Shown here: positions 46,609 to 54,862 of the stretch, piece after piece
Layout of the letters: the number at the start of each line of letters is the position of its first letter
How positions within the stretch are numbered: position 1 is the first letter of the stretch
Assembly: GCA_022013695.1 (NCBI GenBank)
Contig: JAKLPS010000020.1
Span: 1 to 64,000 of the forward strand
Source: Weeksellaceae bacterium
GTDB lineage: Bacteria > Bacteroidota > Bacteroidia > Flavobacteriales > Weeksellaceae
Reading direction: 5' to 3'
Length of the DNA stretch: 64,000 bases
Program-made: the position numbers and the translations under genes
Notes under the pieces: generated by a model
The model's database searches: none
What the model was told of the DNA's origin: nothing
The model's input: the letters and a program-made list of their open reading frames with translations, nothing else

Positions 46609-46836
46609 TTATATTTTTTCGTCAGAATATTCACCTTTCAGCGCATAGTAGCCGAAGATTCCCAATCCGCCGCAGACGATGGGCAGGAGGATGAATACAA
46701 TGATGATCCCGAATACCAGATCTTCCTGCTTGCCAGAGGCCAGCTTGGGAATCCCCATCACAGTCAGTCCGAAGTACAGAACCACGAGTGCCAATGCAAT
46801 CCAGACGATGCCTAATATTTTTTTGATGCTATCCAT
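46609..46836 (-). CDS. Small two-helix membrane protein (DUF6814-like)
   Basis: This 75-residue protein has two membrane helices (about 8-28 and 42-66). The conserved-looking core is GIPKLASGKQEDLVFGIIIVFILLP, ending in GYYALKGEY. I recall this as DUF6814, a family found next to carboxylate transporters in Bacteroidetes; the name is from memory. It lies between the MFS permease and the symporter-kinase genes, on the same strand. Function unknown, perhaps a transporter accessory. Confidence 0.7.
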   Translation of the reverse strand: MDSIKKILGIVWIALALVVLYFGLTVMGIPKLASGKQEDLVFGIIIVFILLPIVCGGLGIFGYYALKGEYSDEKI

Positions 46837-46931
46837 TTTGTTGATTTAAAGTTAATTAATAATTGTGAATACTTCCAAGAATACCTAATAATTTTATTTC
46901 TTAGAAGTGTAATGCGTTGCCAAAAGTCTTT

Positions 46932-48512
46932 TTAATCGTGAATGTTGTTGTTCTTCGTTTTCAGATAGAACAATCCAATCACGAGACAGACCGTCGCAAC
47001 GCCGATAGGGTACCAGAGACCTTCCAGATACCAAGCCGGGTGACCCGCGTCTTTCGCCGTCGTCACCAGATAGGTTGCCACGGCAGGTAGTAATCCTCCA
47101 AATATGCCGTTTCCGATATGATAGGGTAAAGACATAGAGGTATATCGGATTTTGACAGGGAACATCTCGACTAAGAATGCCGCAATGGGGCCGTAAACCA
47201 TCGTCACAAAGATGACCTGGATGAAGACCAATAAAACCAGATGCCACCTTGTATCATCATTGACCTTGATAGATACTGTCACTTTGGGTTCTTCTGCTTT
47301 ACCATCTTTTATCACTGGTCCGGCTGTAGACCAATGAACTACGCTGTCTTTTTTAGACATAGTGCCGTCTGTGAAAGCAATTTCTTTATGAAAAGTAATC
47401 AAACTGTCGGTTGCTATTTTGGGATGTATTTTTGCAGTTCGGGATTCGGTAATGCCGCCGGCGGCCACTTCTTTTTTCGCCGTATCTACCGAGTTGAACA
47501 TTGCACTGTAAATTGGTCGATAAGCCAATATTGCGACGAGCATCCCCGTCATCATCACGGCTTTTCTGCCAATCTTATCCGATAACCATCCAAAGAAAAC
47601 AAAGAATGGCGTTCCGAGGAACAGGGCCAATGCCATCAAAGAATCGACCTGAGTGGTATCTACGTTCATCACTTTCTGCATAAAGCTCATGGCATAGAAC
47701 TGTCCCGTGTACCAGATGACTCCTTGCCCCATTGCCGCTCCGAAAAGCGCTAAAAGTACAAATTTGAAATTAAATTTATTTCCAAAGCTTTCTTTTAGCG
47801 GATTGGTAGATGTTTTTCCCTCGCTTTTCGCTTTGGCAAAAAGTGGAGATTCCTTCATATTTCTTCTGATAAAATATGAAACAATGACCATTAAAATAGA
47901 AATCCAGAACGGCACTCTCCAACCCCAGCTGTCAAATTCCTCAGGAGAAAGTGATGTTTTGGTGACTAGGATGACAATCAAGGAAATGAACAGACCTGCT
48001 GTCGCCGTAGTTTGGATCCACGAAGTCCAGTAGCCGCGCCTATTGGGCTGCGAATATTCTGCCACGTAGGTTGCGGCGCCTCCATATTCGCCTCCAAGGG
48101 CTAAACCTTGTAAAAGTCTTAAAATTAAAACTAAAACCGGTGCCATAAATCCTATTGTTTCATAACTTGGGATACACCCGATCAGGAATGTAGAAAATCC
48201 CATGATGAGAAGGGTGACCAGGAATGTATATTTTCTTCCGATAAGATCGCCCAGTCTTCCGAAGAAGAGAGCTCCAAAAGGTCTAACCACAAATCCAGCT
48301 GCAAAAGTAGCAAGCGTGGATAAGAATGCTGCGGTGGGGTTATCTGAAGGGAAAAATTTGGTGGACAAGACCACTGCCAAGCTTCCGAAGATATAGAAAT
48401 CGTACCATTCGATAAGGGTTCCGAGAGACGAAGCCATAATCACACTCCAAATGGTGCGGTTCTTTTGCCTCTCGCTCAGGTTGTTGTAGTTTTCGTGATG
48501 TGAATCGCTCAT
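46932..48512 (-). CDS. MFS transporter, metabolite:H+ symporter (MHS) family
   Basis: This 526-residue permease has 12 membrane helices with the MHS start SSLGTLIEWYDFYIFGSLA and the first cytoplasmic signature GRLGDLIGRKYTF. RLLQGLALGGEYGGAATYVAEY and the second-half GWLSDKIGRKAVM are the other typical blocks. Between helices 8 and 9 lies a soluble insert of about 90 residues (roughly 345-430, Lys/Thr/Asp-rich), which a subset of this family carries. MHS proteins import dicarboxylates, betaine, proline or other small acids with protons. With acs and prpE downstream, a small carboxylate is the likely cargo. It follows the porin gene by 25 bases. Confidence 0.9.
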   Translation of the reverse strand: MSDSHHENYNNLSERQKNRTIWSVIMASSLGTLIEWYDFYIFGSLAVVLSTKFFPSDNPTAAFLSTLATFAAGFVVRPFGALFFGRLGDLIGRKYTFLVTLLIMGFSTFLIGCIPSYETIGFMAPVLVLILRLLQGLALGGEYGGAATYVAEYSQPNRRGYWTSWIQTTATAGLFISLIVILVTKTSLSPEEFDSWGWRVPFWISILMVIVSYFIRRNMKESPLFAKAKSEGKTSTNPLKESFGNKFNFKFVLLALFGAAMGQGVIWYTGQFYAMSFMQKVMNVDTTQVDSLMALALFLGTPFFVFFGWLSDKIGRKAVMMTGMLVAILAYRPIYSAMFNSVDTAKKEVAAGGITESRTAKIHPKIATDSLITFHKEIAFTDGTMSKKDSVVHWSTAGPVIKDGKAEEPKVTVSIKVNDDTRWHLVLLVFIQVIFVTMVYGPIAAFLVEMFPVKIRYTSMSLPYHIGNGIFGGLLPAVATYLVTTAKDAGHPAWYLEGLWYPIGVATVCLVIGLFYLKTKNNNIHD

Positions 48513-48537
48513 ATTATTTGTTTTTAAGTTGTTTTTT

Positions 48538-49854
48538 TTAGAAAGAATACATTACTCGTACAAGACCTCGTACGTTACCGACGGTTGTCAAATGATTTTC
48601 AGCTTTCCCCTCCGGATTGGTGTCACCCCACCGTGCAGCGGTATATTCCACTTCTGGCGTAATGCTGAATTTATTCTGTTTGAATTCTACTCTGCCGGAA
48701 GCCCTCCAGACATTGTCCAAGATTCTTGTTCCAGAATTGCAACGGATGTACAAATTCTTGTAACCCGAATCGGTTCCGTTATTTTGCGTATATCCAAAGA
48801 AGACGCCTGGCGCTATTTTGGGGCTTGCACTGGCAAGATCTACCCAGAAAGCACTCGTTTTTGTAGGCTTGTAAGATTCCTGTCCATTGGCTTCGATATA
48901 CCCTGCAAAACCACCCAACATCACGTAATGATTAAGATTGCCTCCCGTGATGCCGTATGCTTTCGCAATAATCTTGTCGTTGGTATAGGAAAAGTAAGCT
49001 AAAAAATCCGACGAATTTACTTTTTCGTCAGAGGCCAGATTGTTGGACTCGATGACGGGTTTCAACGATTGATATTCTGCCGCAACACCCACCATTATAT
49101 TTCTGGTTTTGTATTGCAGTCTCCCGTGCAAGGAGGGCGTGCTGGAGTTGAAGGTGGCGCTGTTTGCAGAAGCTCCTGTGGCATTAGCGGTCTGGAATTC
49201 GCGATCCTTGAACGCCACCGCCGTTACAGATAGCTCAGGTGTTATCTTTTGAGTCACTTTGATCTGTCCGGCCCAACCAAACGGATTGAATAGAATGCCG
49301 GCATTGAAATTGGCTACGCCCGGGTACACTTCAGGGATAAAAGCCGGATACCAAGTTTGCCCAAAGGTGACCGCCGTTTTTCCCCAATCCAAAGTTGCAA
49401 AGGCATGCCTCAATCTTAATAGCCCGGTGCTTCCAGTTCCTGCAGCACTTTTGTTCAGTTCCGTATTACCAAAAAAATCACCTTCGATTTGTCCTGTGGC
49501 TTTCGCACCCCAGACGTCTGGACCTTTTATTTTGATACCAACACGCGTGGTGACCGATAAGAAATTACTGGCACCCGCATCATTAATGTCTTTTCCGTTG
49601 GCATCCAGTTTTTCATCCAGTGGATAAAGATTAAGATTGTACTCTCTCACATAGGCGGATTGCCGGGAGTCGAAGATGTAATCGGTTCTTACCCAGCCAT
49701 AAAGAGAGACATCCCACTCTTTCTTCTTGTTCTTTTCTGCCTCCAAAGCTTCTATTCGCTTGAGGAGTTCTTCTTTTGTCACTTCCTGACCGTACAACTT
49801 ATCAACGTGTGCAGTCAAAAAAACAATTATTAATAAATAAAAAATTTTCTTCAT
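48538..49854 (-). CDS. Outer-membrane porin-like beta-barrel
   Basis: This 438-residue protein has a signal peptide (MKKIFYLLIIVFLTAHVDKLYGQ) and a short coiled coil (TKEELLKRIEALEAEKNKKK). A barrel of alternating strands follows (WDVSLYGWVRTDYIF, TAVTFGQTWYPAF, KFSITPEVEYTAARWG), ending in RVMYSF with the terminal Phe typical of outer-membrane proteins. It is first in the minus-strand array and probably lets the permease substrate cross the outer membrane. The lineage of the pore (porin_O/P or similar) was not established. Confidence 0.85.
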   Translation of the reverse strand: MKKIFYLLIIVFLTAHVDKLYGQEVTKEELLKRIEALEAEKNKKKEWDVSLYGWVRTDYIFDSRQSAYVREYNLNLYPLDEKLDANGKDINDAGASNFLSVTTRVGIKIKGPDVWGAKATGQIEGDFFGNTELNKSAAGTGSTGLLRLRHAFATLDWGKTAVTFGQTWYPAFIPEVYPGVANFNAGILFNPFGWAGQIKVTQKITPELSVTAVAFKDREFQTANATGASANSATFNSSTPSLHGRLQYKTRNIMVGVAAEYQSLKPVIESNNLASDEKVNSSDFLAYFSYTNDKIIAKAYGITGGNLNHYVMLGGFAGYIEANGQESYKPTKTSAFWVDLASASPKIAPGVFFGYTQNNGTDSGYKNLYIRCNSGTRILDNVWRASGRVEFKQNKFSITPEVEYTAARWGDTNPEGKAENHLTTVGNVRGLVRVMYSF

Positions 49855-49979
49855 AGATTAATAAAAATTTGGTGGTTATTTTGTGGATGCCAAATTGTTA
49901 TTAATATTTTACTTGGAAAAATTTAATATATATTAATGCTAAAAGTATAGCTTTATATATTAGGGAGGATTTATTAATC

Positions 49980-50396
49980 TTATTTCTTAAAGCGTTCCCA
50001 TTTGATCAGCATATATTTATCAGCAAATTGAGTGATGATTAATCCCGAATTGTTCAGGTTGTTTGCTTTGGAAATGTATTCTATTAATTCATTTTGCTTC
50101 AGTATTTTATAGACGGGGTGAAATTCAGAATGTGGCGGCCTCGTAATATTATATTTTTTGATCCAGGCGCTTATGCTGACGTGCGAAACACCGATTATTC
50201 TTTCGATTTCCCGATAGCTTAAGCCTTCCAGATAAAGTTGCAACGCCTTGGTGACGTAATAATCGTCAATTTGTTTCCCCATTTTTTTAACGGTGAAATT
50301 ATAGTTGCAATTTTTGCAGTAGAACCGTTGTTTTCCGTTGATAATTCCGCTTTTTGTAACATTCTGGTTGTTGCATTTCGGACATTGATTTTCCAT
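49980..50396 (-). CDS. IS1-InsA-like zinc-ribbon/HTH protein, probably a domesticated regulator
   Basis: This 138-residue protein has a zinc ribbon with Cys5, Cys8, Cys27 and Cys30 (CPKC...CKNC). A helix-turn-helix follows (YLEGLSYREIERIIGVSHVS, about residues 54-73, then ISAWIKKY). This is the N-terminal DNA-binding module of IS1-family InsA proteins. No DDE nuclease gene or terminal inverted repeats are seen, so it is not an intact insertion sequence. The C-terminal 50 residues (EYISKANNLNNSGLIITQFADKYMLIKW) look like a small separate domain. It is divergent from the arginine cluster with 161 bases between starts. A regulatory role is inferred. Confidence 0.8.
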   Translation of the reverse strand: MENQCPKCNNQNVTKSGIINGKQRFYCKNCNYNFTVKKMGKQIDDYYVTKALQLYLEGLSYREIERIIGVSHVSISAWIKKYNITRPPHSEFHPVYKILKQNELIEYISKANNLNNSGLIITQFADKYMLIKWERFKK

Positions 50397-50412
50397 ATCT
50401 ATACCTTTTTAG

Positions 50413-50420
50413 CAAAGATA
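50413..50420 (-). promoter_or_regulatory. -7 box for the IS1-InsA-like gene
   Basis: Read on the minus strand, CAAAGATA gives TATCTTTG, matching TAnnTTTG. It is 17 bases upstream of the gene start. No proper -33 TTG was seen. Confidence 0.4.
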
Positions 50421-50452
50421 TAATAACTTAGCAATATTTGAATTTTAGCACC

Positions 50453-50536
50453 AAGATAAAATTGTGGATAAAGCTTATTTTTAAGATAAAATTATCTTTT
50501 TTATTTGTTTAATAAAGATAAATATTCTTAGTTTTG
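50453..50536 (+). promoter_or_regulatory. Arginine-cluster promoter with AAGATAAA operator-like array
   Basis: AAGATAAA occurs exactly at 50453-50460, 50483-50490 and 50515-50522, spaced 30 and 32 bases, about three helical turns. The middle copy is half of a 7-base inverted repeat, AAGATAA with TTATCTT (50483-50498). The promoter is TTG at 50505-50507, 21 bases, then TAGTTTTG at 50529-50536. The third copy therefore lies in the promoter spacer, as expected for repression. The transcribed unit begins with the GNAT gene at 50558. Confidence 0.6.
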
Positions 50537-50557
50537 CAACTTAATTAGATAAAAAAG

Positions 50558-51136
50558 ATGAAAATAGAGGTTTCGTCAGAGAAACATTTGATCTACGTAG
50601 AAGAAATCCGACAGGAAATGGAAGACTCTGCAAAAAAGCGCGGAACGGGCATCGCAAAACGGTCCGCTGCCTATCTTGGTCAGAAGATTGCAGAAGGCAA
50701 TTCTGTGATTGCAATGGACGACAATGCAACCTGGGCGGGCTTCTGCTACATAGAAACCTGGACAAACGGGGAATATGTCGCCAATTCCGGGTTAATCGTT
50801 TCTCCTCCGTTCAGGAATGTCGGTTTGGCAACTCAGATCAAGAAAAGAATTTTCCAGCTGTCCCAAGAGAAATACCCCAAAGCCAAGATTTTTGGCTTGA
50901 CCACCGGAATGGCCGTGATGAAAATCAATAGCAGCTTGGGCTACAAACCGGTGATATATTCTGAACTTACTCCAGACGAACAGTTCTGGAACGGTTGCAA
51001 AAATTGTGTAAACTACGATATTCTGATGATGAAGAACCGCAAAAATTGCCTATGCACCGCCATGCTTTTTGTCCCAGAAAATCTGAATATAGGAAAAAAG
51101 AAGAATTTGGAATCCATAAACAGCAACAATGAGTAA
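50558..51136 (+). CDS. GNAT N-acyltransferase, candidate N-acylglutamate synthase
   Basis: This 192-residue GNAT protein has the acyl-CoA pyrophosphate-binding motif RNVGLATQIKKRIF (Arg86 to Ala91). GLTTGMAVMKINSSLGYKPV is the motif B region. The C-terminal third has a cysteine pattern C147-x2-C150 and C164-x-C166, unusual for GNAT enzymes and possibly a metal site. It overlaps argG by 8 bases and is first in the arginine cluster, while no ArgA or ArgJ is present. It is therefore a good candidate to acylate glutamate at the first step, with acetyl- or succinyl-CoA. The reaction is inferred from context. Confidence 0.75.
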   Translation: MKIEVSSEKHLIYVEEIRQEMEDSAKKRGTGIAKRSAAYLGQKIAEGNSVIAMDDNATWAGFCYIETWTNGEYVANSGLIVSPPFRNVGLATQIKKRIFQLSQEKYPKAKIFGLTTGMAVMKINSSLGYKPVIYSELTPDEQFWNGCKNCVNYDILMMKNRKNCLCTAMLFVPENLNIGKKKNLESINSNNE

Positions 51137-52322
51137 GAAAGTGCTTTTGGCGTTCAGCGGCGGTCTGGACACGTCTTACTGCGCCAAATATCTGAGCCAA
51201 ACTCTGGGTTACGAAGTTCACGCCGTCACAGTCAATACCGGCGGTTTTGGTGAGAATGACAAAATTTCTTTAGAAGAAAAAGCAGAAAAATTAGGCGTTG
51301 CTTCCTATAGATTTGTAGATGCCTCGGAAAAATATTATAACGATTGCGTGAAATATTTGATTTTCGGTAATGTGCTGAAAAACAATACATATCCGCTCTC
51401 TGTCAGCGCAGAAAGAACCATTCAGGCACAGACGATTGCGCAAGTTGCTCTGGAAATCGGAGCAGATGCCATTGCGCACGGAAGCACGGGCGCAGGAAAT
51501 GACCAAGTTCGTTTCGATTTGATTTTCAGCGTAATATGCCCCAAAATCGAAATCATAACACCCATTCGGGATTTGAGTTTGTCGCGCGAAGACGAAATTC
51601 AGTTTCTCAAAGATCACCATTACGAAATGGATTTTGACAAGGCAAAATATTCCATCAACAAAGGACTTTGGGGAACTTCCGTCGGCGGAAAAGAAACTTT
51701 GACGTCTAGATTTTCTCTTCCAGAAGATGCCTATCCTTCAAAAGTTGAGAAAACCGAACCATCAAATCTTGAAATCGAATTCAGAAATGGAGAACTAATT
51801 TCCGTCAACGGCGAGGCGATTTCTCATCCCGTTTTAGCCATTCAGAAGATTGAACAATTGGCCTCGCCATACGGAATTGGCCGCGATATTCACGTTGGAG
51901 ACACCATTGTTGGCATCAAAGGCCGTGTCGGTTTCGAAGCTGCTGCCGCTGCAATTATCATCAAAGCGCATCATCTTTTGGAGAAGCACACCCTTTCCAA
52001 ATACCAGCAGACCATCAAAGCACAATTGTCCGATTGGTACGGAAACTGGCTGCACGAAGCACTTTTTCTCGATCCTGTGATGCGGAATATTGAATCTTTT
52101 TTGCAGGATTCTCAGAAGATGGTCAATGGAAAAGTCTTTGTCACGCTTCATCCCTATCGTTTTGTTTTGAATGGAATTGAATCTGAAAATGATTTAATGT
52201 CTTCAAAATTCGCAAGCTACGGCGAAGAAAATCTCGCTTGGACGGGCGACGATGTCAAAGGTTTTACCAAAATCCTTAGCAACGCGCTCAATATTTATCA
52301 TCAGGTCAATAAATTAAATTAA
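51129..52322 (+). CDS. argG: Argininosuccinate synthase
   Basis: ArgG ligates citrulline and aspartate with ATP. The 397-residue protein has the N-type ATP pyrophosphatase P-loop AFSGGLDTSYCAKYL, AHGSTGAGNDQVRFD, TPIRDLSLSREDE, and SINKGLWGTSVGG, all family landmarks. It overlaps the GNAT gene by 8 bases and is followed by a 183-base gap to argC. That gap holds a small GGGC/GCCC hairpin (52437-52448) and a half-copy of the CTTTGCG repeat. Confidence 0.97.
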   Translation: MSKKVLLAFSGGLDTSYCAKYLSQTLGYEVHAVTVNTGGFGENDKISLEEKAEKLGVASYRFVDASEKYYNDCVKYLIFGNVLKNNTYPLSVSAERTIQAQTIAQVALEIGADAIAHGSTGAGNDQVRFDLIFSVICPKIEIITPIRDLSLSREDEIQFLKDHHYEMDFDKAKYSINKGLWGTSVGGKETLTSRFSLPEDAYPSKVEKTEPSNLEIEFRNGELISVNGEAISHPVLAIQKIEQLASPYGIGRDIHVGDTIVGIKGRVGFEAAAAAIIIKAHHLLEKHTLSKYQQTIKAQLSDWYGNWLHEALFLDPVMRNIESFLQDSQKMVNGKVFVTLHPYRFVLNGIESENDLMSSKFASYGEENLAWTGDDVKGFTKILSNALNIYHQVNKLN

Positions 52323-52474
52323 AATAATTGGACGAAGTCAATCTTTTTTGCTCACGATTTCACTTAGAAGGAACATGAAGACAAGCAAATAAGGATTTCC
52401 GCTACTTTAGATTTGCATCAATAAAAACTGGACAAAGGGCTTTTGCCCAAATAAAAACATTAAGATTAAAATAA

Positions 52475-52504
52475 AACTTTGCGCTCTTTGCGTCTAAAAT
52501 AAAA
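52475..52504 (+). repeat. CTTTGCG repeat (half copy B) before argC
   Basis: ACTTTGCGCTCTTTGCG followed by TCTAAAATAAAA matches only the 3' half of the longer repeat. It ends 1 base before the argC start codon. Confidence 0.6.
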
Positions 52505-52505
52505 A

Positions 52506-53471
52506 ATGAAAGAATCAGTCGGAATCATCGGAGCCAACGGATATACAGGCAGCGAACTCGTTCGTTTACTCGCATTCCACCCGAAGGTAGAAATCAAATT
52601 TCTGTTCAGCCGTTCCAATTCCGGCCGGAAGATTTCCGATTTATATCCAGATTTGGATTCGATTTGTGATTTGACTTTGACTAACGAAGTTGATGAGGCA
52701 GACATCCTTTTCCTTTGCCTTCCCCATAAAGAAAGTCAAAACTGGCTGAGGGAAAATCCGGTTCCAGATGGAACTTTGATCATTGATTTAGGAAATGATT
52801 TCCGTCTCGATGGCAAATTTGAAAATAGAAATTTCGTTTACGGTTTGCCCGAGATTTATTTTGATGAAATCCAGAACTCCAAAAGCATTGCTAATCCCGG
52901 CTGTTTTGCGACCGCAATTCAGCTGGCGTTATTGCCTTTGGCCCAGGAAAATGTGCTGAAAGATGTTTACACCACCGGAATTACCGGTTCGACCGGCGCG
53001 GGACAATCTTTGCAAGCTACCACGCATTTCACGTGGCGAAATGACAATATTTCCGCTTACAAAACTTTGAATCATCAGCACGTCGATGAGATTATTAAGC
53101 AAATTAATAGGCTTAATGAAGAAAAAGTCGAACTCCATTTTGTGCCTTGGCGTGGCGATTTTGCCAGGGGGATTTTTACAAGTTCAATTATTGGATGTGA
53201 TTTGGAATTAGAAAAAATTTATTCCTTATATAAAAACTTCTACAAAGATTCGCCTTTTGTAAAAATTTCAGCGAAACCGATTGATATGAAACAAGTTGTG
53301 AATACTAATTTCTGCGTCATCCAAATCGAAAAACAAGGAAATAAAATCGCCGTTCATTCCGCCATCGATAATCTGCTGAAAGGCGCATCTGGACAAGCAA
53401 TTCAAAATATGAACATCGCAAATGGCTGGAAGCAAAATCTTGGATTAAACTTAAAATCATTGGCGTTTTAG
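52506..53471 (+). CDS. argC: N-acetyl-gamma-glutamyl-phosphate reductase (N-acyl type)
   Basis: ArgC reduces N-acylglutamyl phosphate to the semialdehyde with NADPH. The 321-residue protein has the Rossmann start VGIIGANGYTGSELVRLL and the catalytic cysteine Cys133 in ANPGCFATAIQLAL. TTGITGSTGAGQSL and HQHVDEI supply the substrate loop and catalytic His. The acyl group in this phylum may be acetyl or succinyl. It precedes argD by 35 bases. Confidence 0.96.
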   Translation: MKESVGIIGANGYTGSELVRLLAFHPKVEIKFLFSRSNSGRKISDLYPDLDSICDLTLTNEVDEADILFLCLPHKESQNWLRENPVPDGTLIIDLGNDFRLDGKFENRNFVYGLPEIYFDEIQNSKSIANPGCFATAIQLALLPLAQENVLKDVYTTGITGSTGAGQSLQATTHFTWRNDNISAYKTLNHQHVDEIIKQINRLNEEKVELHFVPWRGDFARGIFTSSIIGCDLELEKIYSLYKNFYKDSPFVKISAKPIDMKQVVNTNFCVIQIEKQGNKIAVHSAIDNLLKGASGQAIQNMNIANGWKQNLGLNLKSLAF

Positions 53472-53474
53472 ATC

Positions 53475-53502
53475 AATCAACCCTCAACAGACAACCATCA
53501 AC
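53475..53502. repeat. Heptameric tandem repeat before argD
   Basis: Four 7-base units end in CAAC: AATCAAC, CCTCAAC, AGACAAC, CATCAAC. They fill the argC-argD gap and end 4 bases before the argD ATG. The groES upstream repeat has the same unit in the same relative orientation. Confidence 0.7.
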
Positions 53503-53506
53503 CAAA

Positions 53507-54679
53507 ATGAATTTATTCAACGTATATCCACTTTTCAATATCAATCCTGTGAAGGCTGAAGCTTCTTTCCTTTGGGATGAAAACGGACAAAAATACCTCG
53601 ATTTTTATGGCGGCCACGCCGTGATTTCCATAGGTCACAACCATCCACATTACGTTGAAAAACTGAAAAATCAATTGGATAAAATCAGCTTTTATTCCAA
53701 TTCGGTTCAGAATAATTTGCAAATTCAGCTGGCCGAAAAATTGGGAAAATTATCAGGTTACGAAGATTATTCCCTTTTTCTCTGCAACTCGGGAGCGGAA
53801 GCCAACGAAAATGCATTGAAATTGGCTTCATTTCATAACGGAAAAAAGAAAGTGATTTATTTTTCGGATGCCTTCCACGGGCGAACTTCGGCTGCAGTTT
53901 CCGCGACGGACAATCCAAAAATCGTAGCGCCAATCAACAAATCTGAGAATTTTATCAAATGCGAATTCAATAATTCTGAAGAGCTGGAAAAGATTTTTTT
54001 GGAAAATCGAGACGAAGTTTCTGCGGTCATTGTAGAAGGAATTCAAGGCGTTGGCGGCATCAATTTGTTGGAAAAAGAATTCATTTTAACAGTTGAAAAA
54101 TTATGCCGCGAAAATGATGCAGTTTTGATTTTGGACGAGGTGCAGTCGGGTTATGGCCGTTCCGGGAAATTCTTTGCCCATCAGGAATTCTACATTCAGC
54201 CGGATTTGATTACCGTTGCAAAAGGAATGGGAAATGGTTTCCCGATGGGCGGTGTTCTGATTCATCCAAAATTCGAAGCGAGTTACGGATTGCTCGGGAC
54301 CACTTTTGGAGGCAATCATCTCGCTTGCGCTGCTGGAATAGCCGTTTTGGACGTGATTGAAAATGAAAATTTAATTCAAAATTCAGAGAAAATCGGAGCT
54401 TATATCGAAGAAAAAATTAAAGATTTTCCTCACATCAAAAGCATCAAAAGACGCGGTCTTATGATTGGAATCGAGCTGGATCAGGCTTGTGCCGATGTCA
54501 GGAAAGCATTGCTGTTTGAACATTTTATTTTCACCGGAAATGCCAATGACAAAAATGTTTTGCGGATTTTACCGGCGCTCAATATTTCGGAAGAAGAATC
54601 CGATTTGTTCATCACTGCTTTGGAAAGTGTCTTAAAAATAATGAACCACAAAATTGACAAAAATCTTATTGAAAACTAA
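53507..54679 (+). CDS. argD: Acetylornithine/succinylornithine aminotransferase
   Basis: ArgD is a class III PLP aminotransferase that makes N-acylornithine from the semialdehyde with glutamate. The 390-residue protein shows FYGGHAVISIGHNHP, FLCNSGAEANENALKLA, FHGRTSAAVSAT, LILDEVQSGYGRSG and the PLP lysine Lys239 in DLITVAKGMGNG. TTFGGNHLACAAGIAVLD is also typical. The gap to argF' (183 bases) contains a divergent CTTTGCG repeat. Confidence 0.95.
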   Translation: MNLFNVYPLFNINPVKAEASFLWDENGQKYLDFYGGHAVISIGHNHPHYVEKLKNQLDKISFYSNSVQNNLQIQLAEKLGKLSGYEDYSLFLCNSGAEANENALKLASFHNGKKKVIYFSDAFHGRTSAAVSATDNPKIVAPINKSENFIKCEFNNSEELEKIFLENRDEVSAVIVEGIQGVGGINLLEKEFILTVEKLCRENDAVLILDEVQSGYGRSGKFFAHQEFYIQPDLITVAKGMGNGFPMGGVLIHPKFEASYGLLGTTFGGNHLACAAGIAVLDVIENENLIQNSEKIGAYIEEKIKDFPHIKSIKRRGLMIGIELDQACADVRKALLFEHFIFTGNANDKNVLRILPALNISEEESDLFITALESVLKIMNHKIDKNLIEN

Positions 54680-54770
54680 TTTAATCGCATCCAAATTAAT
54701 TTTCTGGATTAAGATTAAAAGTAAAATATAGATTTTTCTGGTTAAAATCTTTGATGAGTTTGTACTTTAT

Positions 54771-54855
54771 ACTGAGTTTGTCGAAGTGTCTTTGCGAACA
54801 AAAAAAACATCGAATCACATAAAAAAATCATTGCGCGCTTTGCGTTCAAAATAAT
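54771..54855 (+). repeat. CTTTGCG repeat (copy C) before argF'
   Basis: This diverged copy keeps ACTGAG, CTTTGCGAAC and the 3' half TTGCGCGCTTTGCGTTCAAAA. It ends 7 bases before the argF' start codon. Confidence 0.6.
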
Positions 54856-54862
54856 AATCAAC

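Noticed and set aside
49980-50396. Intact IS1-type insertion sequence
   Set aside because: No InsB/DDE frame and no terminal inverted repeats or target duplications were seen around the gene.
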